Numbered from the stretch's first letter, positions 11,866 to 25,800 are shown. The stretch is 64,000 nucleotides of DNA from Megaleporinus macrocephalus (GCA_021613375.1 CM038708.1:25501518-25565517), one strand, 5' to 3'. The notes: a model not told the origin generated them from the sequence alone. Program-made: numbers and translations.

Positions 11866-14800
11866 GAAAGTTTTTTATTCCGTTCCACTACATACAAGTA
11901 AACCAGATCCAACACACCCAGATATTCACAAAGGCTTCAAACAAACCCCAATATTCAAGTAACAAAGAGAAACAGAATAAATATTGTACATGGATTGCCA
12001 AGGTTCAAACAGCTCAGTCAGAAAGAGAGGAATAATATTCACGGTATCATTTATTATTTATAATGTCAAGGTTCTGAAGTGCTGCAAGTTCACGGTGAAC
12101 TTGATCCACAGACAGAGGATTCTAGCGCTGAAGAAAGACTGCAAAGCGGTATTTCTGTCATTATGACAGCTTGCTCACCGATTAACCTTCTACATATTTT
12201 TTTTGTGTTTTTAGCCATCTCTTTCTAAGATGTCACTTGGTGTCAGCTGCTTCAAGTCTGTGATGACTCAGACTCCACGTTGAGCTTTTTTTGTAACTGC
12301 TTGGGCTTTATGGATTGCTCGGTTTAATTTTCTCCCAAGATTGAAGCGCTTTAATACTAGATGAACGGTAACTTATTTCCATTCCCATTTTCACAGTCAC
12401 AAGTTCCATGTTTTGTACCTAAGAAGTATTGGCAACTCTTTGGTGTACCTTTAATTGAAAAACCACAGGACGTGTAAATAAAAAAAAAATCCATCTATGA
12501 CTGTACGTTGTCCCCCCTTGAGATGCATTGTGGCGCACAAGCAAAGTAACATAGCTAGACAAAATAATGGAAACACCAGGGAGTGAATGCACATATGTAT
12601 CAGTACTAAGATATTACACCAGTACAGTAAAAAATAATAGTGTTGGAAGCAGGCAATTTGGATTCAAGCTTTCCCGCTGCTTTAAAAAAGCATCCACACA
12701 TGTAGATTACAAGACAACAAGAAAACTACAATTCAATTCATATTGCTTTCTTCCCCTCAGCATTCATATGGTTTTCTTGGGTGGTGGTGGCAGCAGCCTC
12801 ATCAGGAATGAGTTCAGATAATCTGATGATGTGCAATTCTAGTTTAGACCCAGGAGTCTTCCCCCATACTGTATCAGCTTTTCAATTTTTTAAGTCAGGC
12901 TGCCATATTTTCTCTTTTAATTAGCTTCAACTCCTTCAATCACAAGCTTCCCAACTATTACTGCCAGTATTGCTCTAGAATATGAAGTCTCTTCTAGCAC
13001 AAAAACTGACATTAATAACCTAATTAATAAAAAAAGCATACTTAGTTGCTTCAACATACTACACATTTTTCACCTGGTGTTTGCCACATTTTGTCTACCT
13101 CCTGCATCTTCTCAGAAATATTGCCATAGGCTTGCGATATTCATGGACTGCTAAAATATATGATGGAGGAAAAGCAAGCTATGCTAATATATCAAGTCAA
13201 AGTATAGCAAATACATTAACAGGAAGCTGTAGTAAGACAACTACAGAGAAAACAATCAGGTTTCTATCAAACACTGGTGTCAGTGAATGCTATCCGTAAA
13301 CATGCATAAAGTATTTTAACATACAGTACATTTTTTTTACTTGCTATAATGACAATGGCTAAGCATGGAATGTTTTGCTTAAATTGAAAAGTAATAAATT
13401 AAATCTGAAGACATCTGCACGCAATGGAAGTTGCATACAATAAGCTGTCAATATGCTGAGCTATATCGAGCTGCACAGTGCATTCCAGTCAAGTTTATAC
13501 ACTACAATTACATCTCATCAATTTTAGTGTGGAAGAAGAGAAAATATAAATGCATTACATATATTGGGAATTCTTCTTCCTTTGTTTTCTCTCTTTTTTT
13601 TTTTTTTTTTTACAAAAAACATAATAAATACAGCAAGCTTTCATAGTCAAGCCCTGCTCCAATAAGGCAAAAAAATTACTAAACTTGTTTTTGATTTGGA
13701 CATGGGGTTCCCTGGGTTGTGTACTGACAATGTGTATGTGATAGTTTTCAGGCATACTAGGTTTCTAGCATTTTCCAGACCGCCGAACATTCACAATCTT
13801 CAAACAATTAATCTCTTAGTGTTTTTTCGTTCACCGGAACTTCTTTCCTCAAAACTAGAACAACTGTTCAGCATCGCCATGCACGAAATTATAGACATGG
13901 AGTCCAGCAAGTGGTATCGCATTATGGTAGTTAACAAACTACCACAGTGGAAGGCATAAACTAACATTATACTTATTGTGTTATGGTTTAAATGAATGCA
14001 GGATGACAAATAAATATGTACCCTTCTAGACACGAAACACTACAACATAAATTACAGACAATTTCAACCTCTGACAAGCTGCCAAGAGGTAGATCACCAT
14101 GAGTGGAACAGCGTTCTCTCTCTGACGGACCAGAGGCTGGCAATTATGTGTGTAAGGGATGGTAAATCATTTCACAGTGTCATCAACTGGAGACGTCACT
14201 TTCACAGACCCACCAAGAGTCATTACTGCAATAGCTTATACAATTTACACCATGCGTCACAATGCTATGATAATGACCTGGGATGGGAACCAATGACGAA
14301 AAAAGCATGTGTAATGTTCGCTCTTATTCTAGGTCTCTGGAGAGGGTGTATTCTTTCTACAGCCTTGTTAGGCTAGCTCTTAGAGACTTGCGGTGATGCC
14401 TAACCTCTCTAAATAAAGTTAAGTGTCTAAGCTTTTGCTTTAGTGGCATTTTCACTCAATAGCTTTTGCACTGCATTTCAGCTTTGTCATTGGATATCAA
14501 TGTCAAAAAGTGCCATGTGACCACGTGCCAATGTGTCTGCATGTACTCGTGTAGTATGTGAAGTGTGTTTATGCGAGGGACAGACAGTGAAGCAGGAAAT
14601 ATGCTTCTGTACTAAAATCACAGCTCGTTTCAAGCAGACACTGCGATGCAAATGAGCTGCATCACCCACATCGTCCAACACGTGCTAGTCCTACTGTTGT
14701 ATAATGTTGCTGTCTGCGTTGCGTGGATGGTTTGAACAATTGTGTCCCTCCAAACTGTTCACTTTACTCACTGACGTCCGTGGTGGCGGAGGAGGACAGG

Positions 14801-14951
14801 ATGAGGAAGAGTTCAGGAGCTGAGCGGAGTGCTACAAGTCCTGTATCTGACTCCAGCTCTAATTATAGTGCAGTGCAGAGGCCCGTTACAGCCTACTGTA
14901 AATTAGGCCTATGTCTGACCTTGAGGCAAATGGGTGTGATTAACTCATTCA
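11866..14951 (-). other. gal3st4: Probable long 3' UTR of gal3st4
   Basis: The 3 kb after the gal3st4 stop holds no recognisable gene. On the minus strand an AATAAA lies at about 11872-11877, which could end the transcript just before the trappc14 promoter region; another lies near 12052. The 3' UTR extent is inferred and unsupported by transcript data. Confidence 0.3.
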
Positions 14952-16700
14952 CTATCTAAGCTTCCCCTTACTGTCCGCCTGCTGTACGGAATGATTGCGC
15001 AATAGTATGGTTCTATCCCAGTCCCTCTCTACCGACTCCCCCAAGTGGTCTCCAGTCCTGGAGGGTAAGGAGTCCCTCCTCACAGCAGCACCACCTGCAG
15101 GAACCACAGGCCCCGGCTGTTGCTGGGCACGTGGAAACTGCCGGGCATCCAGCAGGTCCTTGTATTGGATTTCTGGCCGGATCATGCGTAGGCAGGCTTC
15201 CTTTGTGGCATTATCAAGTCCAGGCTGAAGCTCGTAGCCCAATATCTTTACCAGGCCACTCTGAAAGGGTCGGATCGCCTTGTCCCGAATGCGGCTGGCC
15301 TCCACAGGCTGGCCCCCGTCACGTAGGCACACACGAGCCAGGATCTCCCGCCTGCTCCTCAGCAAGACCACCTCCGCTTCCATCCGCGCCTGGCCAAAGC
15401 GCTCCACCTCAGCCCAAAAAGTGCGGTTGAAGGTTTGGTAGAGATGCCAGTCCAGGGCATTCCACTCCCGTAGTTTCTGCCTCTGCTCTTCGGTTAAGGC
15501 CAGAGGAGCTGGGGCAGCAGCCTTTCCCACCCAGCCTGACCTTCCTTTGGGTGTCTGCTGCCGGGCATTCAGGCTGAAAGAGACGACGGCATCGAGAGGC
15601 CAGCAGAGGGCGTGGCGGAGCAGCACCATGGACTGGTCGAAGTACTCTGACAGAAGGATGAGTTTGAAGTTTCGTCGTATTGTTACTTCACCACGCTTGG
15701 CAAGAGCCAATGAGAAGTTGGCGTTGTGATCCAAGCCAAAATCGAACCACAGCAGGTTGCGGGCGTAGTGGTTGTTGCGCAAGCGAGGTTCATAATATTT
15801 GCGAGGGTTGTCAGCAAAGTCGCCCAGTCCCTTTGCACGTCGAAAGGCAGGCGCAACGTTTTTGTAATAGGCGTAGGAGGACTCCGCTAATGCCACAGGA
15901 TCTCGTAAAATAGAGAAATAGAAGGTGTCCGCAGGCATGACTTTTTCCACCTGCAGCAAAAGAACAGAAAACCTTTTTTTTTTAAAAACCTAAATAAAAC
16001 AGATTTGAATCTTTTTTCCTTAAACTTCCTACATTCTTATCACTGAAAGACCAGAATAACACATTCCCCTACAGGCTCCCCGAGGACATCCCACTGGTTC
16101 TACGAAGCCTGAATTTTCTGGATCATGCTATAATTTCACAACATCTTCATCTGGGAATAGTAAAAAGAGTCCAGCACTCGTCTCATCATGCCCAAAAGCA
16201 GAGTGGGTGGAGCTGCCAAACGATTGGCATCCAAGTTAAATGAGTCTCTGCAGTGTGCTCTGTTCAAGCACTTTATGCATCTATAAGCTGTTTTGTTATC
16301 TATCAGTGAGGTAAAGCTGTGCTCTTGGGCAAAAACAAAAACTGATCAAGCTCATGTGATGTCTGAATCGCATCCAGAGGAAGCATCACACTTTAATAGC
16401 TGGGTACTATAAAAAAGAAACCAAACATACAAATCACCTGATGCAAATCTAACAAAACACCTGATAAAATCATAAGGAACAGCTTTTAGATTTAATAGAT
16501 TTTTTTAATAGATTTATCTTCTTAGATAACCTGCCTATGCATAAGTTTATACATATGTCCTCCTGCATATCTTATATGTTTTTTTGTATATGTTTTGTAT
16601 ACTCCTATATATATTTTAGTTATTACTAAATGTATATTCTAGCATATTTTTACTTCTGTATTGTTAATTTATTATTTATTGTTATGTTTGCATTGTTTTT

Positions 16701-16764
<64 letters not shown>

Positions 16765-18766
16765 CTGCTGTAGAGTTATTATCTGAGACTCACCCAAAGC
16801 ATTTCAATGCATGTATGTCCTGACATGATGTGCAAATGACAAATAACCTGGAAACTTTTCATACCTCTGGCTTGTAGAAACGCATGTGATTTCCCATGAT
16901 GTCAAACTCTGTTGCGTGGGGGCCCCTGTACCCTTTGACCCTCTGGGCTATGAAGGGCAGTGGATATCCAAACTGGTATCCCACCGGGAGAGCAAAGCGT
17001 AGGCCCTGCTCCTCGCCAAAGCGGTAAAGCATGTTGAGAACGGTGCTGCTGGCTGTCTTGTGGGTCTTCAGGAACATGACGTGCGTGTGCGGCCGGCAGG
17101 AGCCCTGAGGAGGCACCTGGCCGTTCTCAGAGGAGATGGAGAACAGAGAACGAGGCCGCTCTGGCTGCACCCAGCTAAGGGAGGGAGAGGAGAGAACGAT
17201 GGCAATGATGCAGTGACAAAGTTCAGTACAGGAAAGTAGCACAACAGAACAACAGCACAGGAGAGCACAAGTGAAGTTCCTCTCCACTCCAGCAAACACA
17301 GAAAAGGAGAGAGGACATAACCGTGAAAGAGGAGAATCAGCTGGGAGAGGGGCAACAAAGAAATCTTTGTTTTTCTTACAGGAGGAGGAAGACAAAGTGA
17401 ACAAAGAGAAGGTGAATAAAGGGAAGGTGGTAAAAAGAGGACAAGGTAGGACAGAAAAATGATAGAGAATGGAGGCAGAAAGCAGAAGAACTAAACAAAT
17501 AAAAAACAGGGGGCAAAGATTTTTGGTGAAGCATCAGAAACCGGTTGTTATTGTGAAAGCCCCTGTGACTCAGCTTACTTGGAACAGCACTTTGTGAAAA
17601 CATTACATCGGGTTAGAGGTGTATCACACCTTAGTATACTGTGTTTTTTATATGGTATTAATTTTTAAAATACAATATTGATTTTAATACTTTATATGCA
17701 AAGATCAGTGGCAGGCAGTGGTTCAGCCTTCAGCTATTAGACTCCACTCCAAGGTAAACAAGTAACGTACGTGGATAGTTAATGTTTTTATACTATAGTA
17801 GAATAAGAAAAAAATCCTAACATTTGATTTATAAAAACTGCAATACTGCCATTCTGACAATTCCACAATACGTGACAATATATTGAATCGTAACCCCTGT
17901 ATCACGATTTACATCCCCAGTATCTCACCAACACACTGCCCTAGTCGCTTTTCTCCACTTATCATTTTTTTGATAATACCAAATTCCTTTTCACAATGAA
18001 TCTACGAATGGAATTTTCCAAAAAGACTTAGAATGTAATCAAAATATATTAACACACGTTACGAATGTAATTTCCTTCTCCCGTAAAGTTCCCTATAGCA
18101 AACAAAGACATACGGTTTTGATCCAACAGTGACGATGCATATTAGAATCTTTAGTACATAAGGTTTTGCTGTGCTTTTTTTATTAATTTTTTATTAATTA
18201 CCTATGTGCATATACAAAAACTGTCATTTCAAACTGTCTGTGGTTAACAGTGCATTCCTAAATAAATTCCAGTTTCTGGAGGAAGTGTAACACAGCAGAG
18301 AAAAACTAAACCCTAGACGACAAAACCACACCAAGTTAAAAGAGAAAGCAGTGGCACAGCACGGAAATAAAATACACAGAAATTTAAACCTTATAAAATA
18401 ACAGATTATAGTCATAGCCTGTTGTCTGCTTTGACAAGCAATGCACGGTTTGTGTCAGTCATCTTCATATACAACTAAGAGAAAAAGTAAAGAACTCTAG
18501 AAAAGGCTGGACAAGCTGTTTAAATCAATGCCTTTCAGCAATTCTACATACTGCTACTGTAATATGTTGGTGTTCAGCAAGATCATACAGACCAAGCAAG
18601 CAATGTCACGGATAGAAAAGGCAAAATGTGTTTCCAAGGGGACTTGGATGCACTCTGACCTTTTATTGAAGAGCACCCCCAGGAGCTGCCCAGCGAAGGC
18701 AATGACCACAAACACCAGGAGCGCTTTCCACATCGGTCCCAGCCGATAGCACCCCAGCCACCGCAT
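14952..18766 (-). CDS. gal3st4: Galactose-3-O-sulfotransferase 4
   Basis: Coding exons are 18766-18660, 17174-16865 and 15950-14952, giving 471 residues (human protein about 486). Residues about 13-33 form a signal anchor ending AFAGQLLGVLF, as in type II Golgi enzymes. The PAPS 5'-phosphosulfate loop is MFLKTHKTASSTVL in exon 2, and the 3'-phosphate-binding region YFSILRDPVALAESSYAYY opens the last exon. HYARNLLWFDFGL and PEIQYKDLLDARQFP match GAL3ST4 specifically. The enzyme moves sulfate from PAPS to the 3-OH of galactose on O-glycan cores. All joins are GT-AG and in phase. The gene lies upstream of trappc14 in the same orientation, as in human 7q22.1. The start at 18766 gives a normal-length cytoplasmic tail. 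Confidence is high that it is gal3st4 rather than gal3st1-3. Confidence 0.93.
16703..16761. repeat. (AT)n microsatellite in gal3st4 intron
   Basis: An almost pure TA dinucleotide run of about 58 bp lies between the second and third coding exons of gal3st4. Confidence 0.95.
17600..17940. repeat. Fragment of an interspersed repeat with GTATCAC/GAATCGTAA ends
   Basis: A GTGTATCAC-type sequence begins near 17620, and the end at about 17868-17920 reads 'gtgacaatatattgaatcgtaac'-like. A similar end recurs near 22668-22745. This suggests a non-autonomous DNA transposon family; the exact limits are unresolved. Confidence 0.4.
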
Positions 18767-19878
18767 CCTCCTGCCAGACAAGAAGAGAAAAAAAAGAAAG
18801 AACTGGTTATTTTGATCAATCTGTCACGGTAGGTGGGTGTGAGGGTTGAAGAACGAGGTGCTCATCCGGCAGGATTGAATAAGCATGAAGACAGAGGGAC
18901 AAAGACTGAGACAAAAGCACAGAGTGCTGAGCCGGAGCGCGTGTAGCACAGAATCAAGTGGAAGAAAAGAGAGAGCGGGGATGGAAAACGAGACAGAAAA
19001 AGAAGGGAGAGTTATGAGAAGAAGCTCGGCCAGCAAGCTCGTATGGGCCAAGCATATAGACAGAGTAAAGAGAGTAAATATGTAAAGGATCTTTTTATGA
19101 CCTACATTGTTGGAGGGGTTTTCAATTCTCTAAGATGATTAATGCCACCTGAAATCACACGTCAGCTGTTATTCTTTTCAGCCCTCAGTAAATCCAAAAC
19201 CCGTTTGCAGCATGTTGTGTATACACTCTAAATTCTTTAATGCTGTGATGATAAGGGCTACTACTGTACGGTGTTGGTGCGGGTTAGAGCTGATACACAG
19301 GAAAAGCGTCAAGTCTATTCAGCTAACCGGCGCTACCACAAAGCCAACAGTGTCTGCACTCGCTTCATTTCGCAACGCAGTACTGCTAGAAACCATTACC
19401 GCCACTGCAAACCAGCCGCAGCGCCATGCATCGGAGTGACTTGTGATCAGAGAGGAGTGAACTGTCTGTCTCTCCAGCCTGTAATGTAATGTAATCCCTT
19501 AGCATTGCAATGGCTGCGCGGTACAGCTCCGTGCTTCTCCTTGCTCAACCATCCAAAATCAGCGGGGTAAATCACAAATCTGTGTATACACAGAGGTGAA
19601 CGCTAAGTATGGCGGAATGCAGACTTGCAGCCTTTGTTTTTCACGCTTGCCTCCTCTTGCAGACAGCTCAGCTCAGATCAGATCAGATCAGCTATCTCTC
19701 TGCCTCTCTCCCTCTCGAATCACTCGTTCCAACAAAGGCAGGGGAGCAGCAGCGGCGGCGGCTAGCCGCTCTCACCGAAATCCCCGCCCGCGTCCTCCCT
19801 CTGCCGAGTCCGATCCCCCCGCCTCTGTCCAGTAAATACATCTCCTCTTGTCTGTCCACGGCGCTCGCGCTTACTTAC

Positions 19879-20150
19879 CTCGCCGACCGTCTGCAGAGCA
19901 TGATAAAAGCGGGCCGGTGTCAGCGGAGCTCCAGGAGCCGCGGAGCATCTCGGATTAGCCCCCCGGCCGGCCGTGACTCAAACCCAGCCCGCGCCGCACA
20001 AACGTAACCGAGCCGCTGACAGAAAACAGCGTCCGGGGATCGAGGACCCGCTCGGTCCGCCGCTGCCGCTGCTGCTGCTGTGTGCCGGCTCCAGAGCGCC
20101 CGTCCTCCACACGTCGCTCCAGCTTTTCGGCTTAAATCACGAAAGAGAAG
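19879..20150 (-). promoter_or_regulatory. gal3st4: Untranslated first exon and CpG-rich promoter of gal3st4
   Basis: The region 19740-20110 is CpG-rich. A consensus donor (GCGAG/GTAAGTAAG, minus strand) ends a putative exon at 19879. The next acceptor downstream is the one at 18770, four bases before the gal3st4 ATG, so this fits a 5' UTR exon. The transcription start is not resolved; the 20150 edge is arbitrary. Confidence 0.55.
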
Positions 20151-20153
20151 CTG

Positions 20154-20197
20154 CGCGCGCGTGTGCGCGTGTGTGCGTGTGTGTGTGTGTGTTTGTG
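20154..20197. repeat. CG/GT dinucleotide microsatellite
   Basis: A run of GCGCGC followed by alternating GT with a few interruptions lies at the upstream edge of the gal3st4 CpG-rich block. Confidence 0.8.
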
Positions 20198-20459
20198 CAG
20201 GAGGGCGGGCGGAGTGTGTGGGTGTGCTGGGACTCATGAGAACAGACACAGCCTGCTGCTATAGGTCGCCGCCTGATGTCATACTTCAACCAGAGGTTAG
20301 TGCTGCTGATGATGCTGGCAAACGCCGGCGGTCATATACACAGTTAGTCCGACAAGAGATTCACTTGAAAAGCAGAAGCTGAGAAGGAAGTCGGGCTGTG
20401 GTTGTATAAACGAGAAGAAAGTCTCGAGACAAAAAACAACAACAAGAGGTTTTCAGCAA

Positions 20460-20530
20460 TGATGGGGAGTCGACTCCAATAGAGTCGATTGTTTGAAGAT
20501 TCGAAATGTTGGGAGTCGACTCTTCGGGTT
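20460..20530. repeat. GAGTCGACTC-type repeat fragment
   Basis: It contains two GGGAGTCGACTC words flanking GAGTCGATTG. The same motif family is seen at 36575-36640, so this is a dispersed repeat end, probably of a DNA transposon. Confidence 0.45.
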
Positions 20531-20689
20531 TGAGTGGTGAGAGTTTAATTAGCAGGGTTAAACATCAGTGCGCCTCTTTCTTCTCTTCATGACTAAACAT
20601 TATTAGAAACGAAATGGTTGGGAAAGAGGACGAAGCTGAGATTTGCTGCTTTCTCTCAGATTCTTACTTAAATGAATCTCCATGGCTGT

Positions 20690-21960
20690 GTCCTAAATCT
20701 CCTACTTCAACACTACATAATATGCATGAGCATGATTGAGCAGTAGGAGAGCACAAGTAGTGCGTCTGAATACTCAGTATTCATCCAGCAGTACACAAAC
20801 CTTACTCAGATGGCCTACTGAATAAGGAGACGTTTTAAAGTGTGTAAACGGTGCTATCCCATAATTCACCTGGAATTATGTAGCTACTGCTGCTACAGAG
20901 GTCAGCGCTAGTTACTCTTCTTCTCGGAGCTACAGCTTGACACTGCGGAGTATGAATTCATGCAAAAGAGCAGGTCAGTGCCGCACAAAGTTTTTAAAAT
21001 CGTGTCTGACAAGAGGGGCTTTTAATGAATTTACAGTGGTGGTCTGATGTCTTACATCACAGGACTTTGGTAAGATGTCTGAGATTGTGTGAATACTGAC
21101 AGACTGAAAGAGCTACTGCTGTACTGGTCCAGCAGTGACCCCAAGACAATTTCGGACGCAGCCCCTACCTTCAGCCCTCCTTCTAAAGCCTCTTGCCCAA
21201 AAACACATGAACACCCACAGCTTGACCAGTCACACGGTGAGAGAGTAGGAGAAATGCCATGTCTCATGGCTGTCCAGGCCTTTCTGTGCCCTCAGGCTCC
21301 TCCACGGCTGGAAAGCCACTCTGGCGTTTACCCTGGTTTCCAGCCTACTTTTGTTGGGAAGCCTTTTCTGCTTCTACTTTCAGTGCGAGCAGTTGTAAGT
21401 TTCTCTGCTATTCTTTCAGCTTTTCAGTTTGTGTTTGTCTACTTGTGCAACACACATGAATCTAGGCAAAATGAGGGAGGCAGGTAGGTGAACAGGCAGG
21501 TAAGCCTGTTTCGACTCTGGATGTCTTGGTTAAAATTAGGTGGAGTCACGGAAGGAACATGAACTGTGTCCTGTTTCAGGGGCTGCATTTGAAGGGCGAC
21601 TGCATCACAACACCACCACTAAGCTGTCCCATTTTAAAGGCTCCTTCATATGCGCCCGAGAAATGCATCCTTCTTTTTCATGCCAACAAAGAATCCAAAG
21701 ACTGAATCCTTGACCAGTCAACATATGCCAAGGTTCACTGCGTGCCAGGGAGGACTCAAGGTTGCTAGGTGACTGAAGCCACATGCTGTGACGCAAACAG
21801 GAAATCCACTGTACAACAAACCATCCAATTTTGGTTTGGCCTTTGTCGTCCACATGTCCTTTGAAGGTTCGAAGCCACTGATTTAGGACACAGCCATGGA
21901 GTCATACAACAACAAGCTTTGAGTCTGTCCATTGGCTGCAGATTCAACAGATTTTACTTG
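20690..21960. repeat. Repeat-like DNA, gene-free apart from an unassigned open frame
   Basis: Two stretches, 20690-20830 ('tgtgtcctaaatctcctacttcaa' type) and 21560-21900 (ending 'gccactgatttaggacacagcc'), resemble the ends of common teleost repeats with inverted GGCTGTGTCC termini. The slightly GC-richer piece 21089-21487 has a 132-residue plus-strand open frame with no domain I recognise. Confidence 0.35.
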
Positions 21961-22669
21961 CCAATAAATGGATGACAGTATTTTTATGTTTTAAGCTGTG
22001 AACCATGCTATAAACCTTTATCAACTGAACCACATGTGCACATTCTGTATAAACTCTAATAAATCAAACTGCTCACCAGGGATGTGTAGACATACTAAAA
22101 GACTGGGGACTTTTGGCACCAGCAGTAAGTTCAAACACAGACTAGTTAAAACATAAGTGTCACAAATGAAAGAATGAACAAGCAAATCCCTACTCTCAAC
22201 GCACTGCCCCCATATAACCCTGTCTGTCCTTAGCATAGTTAGCTAGCATGTTTGGTAACAACATTGTTCGCTGCCGGCTCTATTACTAAAGCTGGGCCGA
22301 TCTTATAAATGGTGTTCGTTGATGTGTCTCAAAACGTATTTCTTTTTCTTGGGAGCAGCCAATAATTTATTTTTATTTATTTATTTTTCTTACTCTATAA
22401 TCTAGAACAACAAGAAGTTCACATAAACACATGGGTGAAAAAATTAAGTACAATACTAAGTTTCCACTTTAAACAAGATCAAGTATTATATACAAAATAA
22501 CAGTGATTGTGTTATGTTTAAACCTCTGACCACTAGATGACCACCGTAATCCATTTTTAGCTCCACTCCAACATTAACAAGCAGCACAAGGACTTGGGAA
22601 ACCTGGCAAACCTGTTCATATAGTGGAGTGTTTTAATAGTAGGACTTAAAAAAATATCACTTTTCATGC

Positions 22670-22840
22670 AATATAGCAATAAATTGAATCGTGACTGCTG
22701 TATCACTATACATATTGTATCGGCAGGTTTGTGCCACATATATATATATATATTAGGGCTGGGCGATATGGGAAAAAATCTTATCACAATTCTTTTTCAT
22801 ATCAGTCGATATCGATATATATCACAATATAAATCAAATC
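22670..22840. repeat. Fragments of 'gggctgggcgatatgg' and 'gaatcgtgactgctgtatc' repeat families
   Basis: A GGGCTGGGCGATATGG start at about 22756 is a widespread teleost repeat terminus. It abuts a short TA run and a GAATCGTGAC-type end related to that near 17880. Related GGGTTGGGCGATAAGG sequence occurs near 27402. Confidence 0.45.
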
Positions 22841-25800
22841 ACTATTGCCTTTTAACTTTAAGTGAGAAGTGAAGTTAACAAAATTTTAAAAATTTGCTCA
22901 AATGGGGAGTTGGTTTAGCGATTCTGATTTTGGTTGAAAATAAAGTACAATTTTTTGTTCAGTGTTCTCACCCGAACTCCTACAATATATATATTCCTCT
23001 TTGATCACCTCCAAATAAATAAAAGTCGATTATGAAATTACATTGATTAGCATAATGTGCATCAATGCATTGGCCAAAAAACCCCAAGGAATTATGTGGA
23101 ACATTTAAGGAGGAACAGAACATACGCTTAATAAGCTGGCAAATAGGAAGTCATTTAAATATCAACACCAACCATGATCGCTGACAGTTTGGTTCTTTGG
23201 CAAGTGCTGACATCCTCTTTACAGTCTGAAATCTCACAGATTTGCATTTAAAAGAGGAGACAACCGTGTTTGAGGTTTGAGGTGTTAGTTTCAAATTCAC
23301 TCACTCAAATGTGCCAGCATAAATACAGTCTTCTATCCTACAGCTCCTTCAATATGTGGCTTATTACCCCCAAACAGGCCTAAGTGTCATAGAATACAAC
23401 ATAAACATCACACGTAGCATAAAAAGACAAAAAACGTGTATTTATTTCAGTAAACTAAGCTAAAAACGTGTAATGCTATATGCTGTGCCTTTACTTACAG
23501 TCCTAATCTTTGCCCTGGATTTATCTCCAAAAATAAAGCTAACACAGTTTCAGCTCAGTGAGACACAGTAGCTCCCGTTTGTTCTAAATGGAAGCTGCTA
23601 TAACTTCAGATGGGCAGAAACTGTTGTTGCAAGGAAAACATTAAAGAATAAACAGAACTGCACGTGTCCAGTTTTACTTTGTTCCTTCAATACCGGGTAT
23701 TTTTCCATGCACAAAGTGAGAGCAAGCAAAGCTGCTGTGTGTTACCATCACAGCGGGTTTCCTGATTGGTTCTGAACAGTATCGCCATGTTAAAGTAACC
23801 CAAGTGTTAGATAGTTACTAATTAAGGTATGACTTACATTGACTGAATTAGGTAGATGGGTAATTGTGTTAATGGAGGCCATAGTGAAGAATTTATGCAC
23901 AAGCCGTAGTAAAAACTAGTGCAAAAACAGTCCAGAACATATAAATATATTAAGCAAAGTAAAGATCCATGTAATTTTGGTGCTGATGGCTCACTAAAAC
24001 ACAGTGTTTTTCTGTGTGATGCTATATTTTTGTGATACTTTAATATCAGTCTAAATTTTGCCTTTGTTTTTTCTTCTCCATGGTTACACATATCCATTCA
24101 TGAACTCCTACAATTACTCAAAACATCACAAGTAGTTGGAACTTACCAGTGAGTTTCATTTGTTTACTCAGCCAACACAGTGTGCGCTTTGTGTTCAGAA
24201 ATATGTGAAGAAATCTGGGCCAATGGCCAATCTGCTTGTAAAAAAAATAGAATTCTCTAACAAAAAATTAAATATTGGTGCATGGCAATAAAATATTGTT
24301 TTTTAAAAATCCAATTCAGATGAAAGAAGTTGGTACATATATTTTGATTATCTTGCGTATTTAATCAGAGAGTGAGTTTTGCCAGACAAATGGCAAAACG
24401 GTCCAACTAGGAATATTTTATTATAATCATTGAATGCATTTATTTGGATTATGGTGAAACTCCAGAATTTACATGGAATCATTCAATTAGATTACTAATA
24501 AAATGATATTAGTGTAAATATAAACACATGCACTCTTCCCCAGTTCAATTGCAGTCTGTTCAGTTCTTCATTTGCAGTTTGTTGTGTGACAGTATTATAA
24601 AAAAAAACAAAAAACAGTGTGATATCTAACACTTATGGTACAGTCAGGCATTTATCAGCAGTGAATTAGATCAAAGGCACTTCATGGCAACTGAGCACCA
24701 CAGAGGACTTAGTGAGGTCAGTGTCTATATTTCACAGGCGGAATTTCAAGAAGACAGACATCAGGTTTGGATTTCGTGAGCTACAGATGGTTCATGTCTA
24801 GAAGAGTTCAAAGCTTCACCCTGTAAGCCTGCTCAGTAGAAATGTACCTCTAAACAGTTGCTAAGTTATAGTGACCTCTAGCCCTAGCAAAAGCTTAAAG
24901 AAACAGAAGCATAGGCTCACAAAATATACATTTGTACAGGTGTCCAGCCTTCTACGGCACATTTCTGTGCTTTAAAAAAGTAATTCATCTCAGGCTCACT
25001 GTCACACCTGATATTTCATAAAACTTTTTATGCACATCATAAAAAATAGGAGTTCCATTGAAACTTCTTAGCTGGTTTATCTTTGTGGTGCACTGTTGCT
25101 GGGTTCCTCTATTAATAGGGATGCCAGTGACTATGCAGATCATTAGTAGAGACGGTATTGATCTGGGACCAGGTCCCGGGCCATTATCAGCAGAAAATTC
25201 CAGAGTGATTCTGGTGAACAACAGGAATGTATCTAATCTAATCCTGTAACTAATATCTAAAAAAAAAAAAAACTCTGACATTGTGTGATGTTGTTAGCCG
25301 TTTATTTCTTACTATGTGGTAACAGAGTTTTTGAGTAATTTCAGATGATAGTTTAGTCAAATGCTTCAATTAAAAACAGCTTGTTTGGAAGCTCTGAAGT
25401 TTTCAGACTGGTGTTGGCATAATATTTGAATTCCCAGCAAGCAAACAAAGTTCATTGCCATTTAGTACAGTAATAACTGATTCTGATGGACAGCAGTAAT
25501 TGATGATCAATAAAATACTTGGTGCTACTGTGTTGTTACCCAGAGGGTGGGATTTCCATAAAACTGGGTTTCTCAATTAGCCAGATAACTTAAGATCAAA
25601 GTCAAACTTATCAAATAAAAAGAGCTGAGGAATATTTCTTATAGGACAGTCCTCATCTTTGTGCTTATGTTTCTGGCTAACTGAGAAAATCTGCTTTGTG
25701 CAATACCCTTCTAGTCATATACACATTGTGTTCATTTTCATAAAAACCCTCAGTGAAAATAAGTTAACACACATCTTCTGTGAAAAAGTTAGGGCACATT

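Noticed and set aside
13590..13760. Poly-Lys frame near 13555-13755
   Set aside because: It is caused by a T-rich run on the plus strand; no homologous protein is recognisable.
20154..20197. Possible regulatory Z-DNA element in the GT/CG run
   Set aside because: A simple dinucleotide run is common near fish promoters; nothing beyond composition supports a function.
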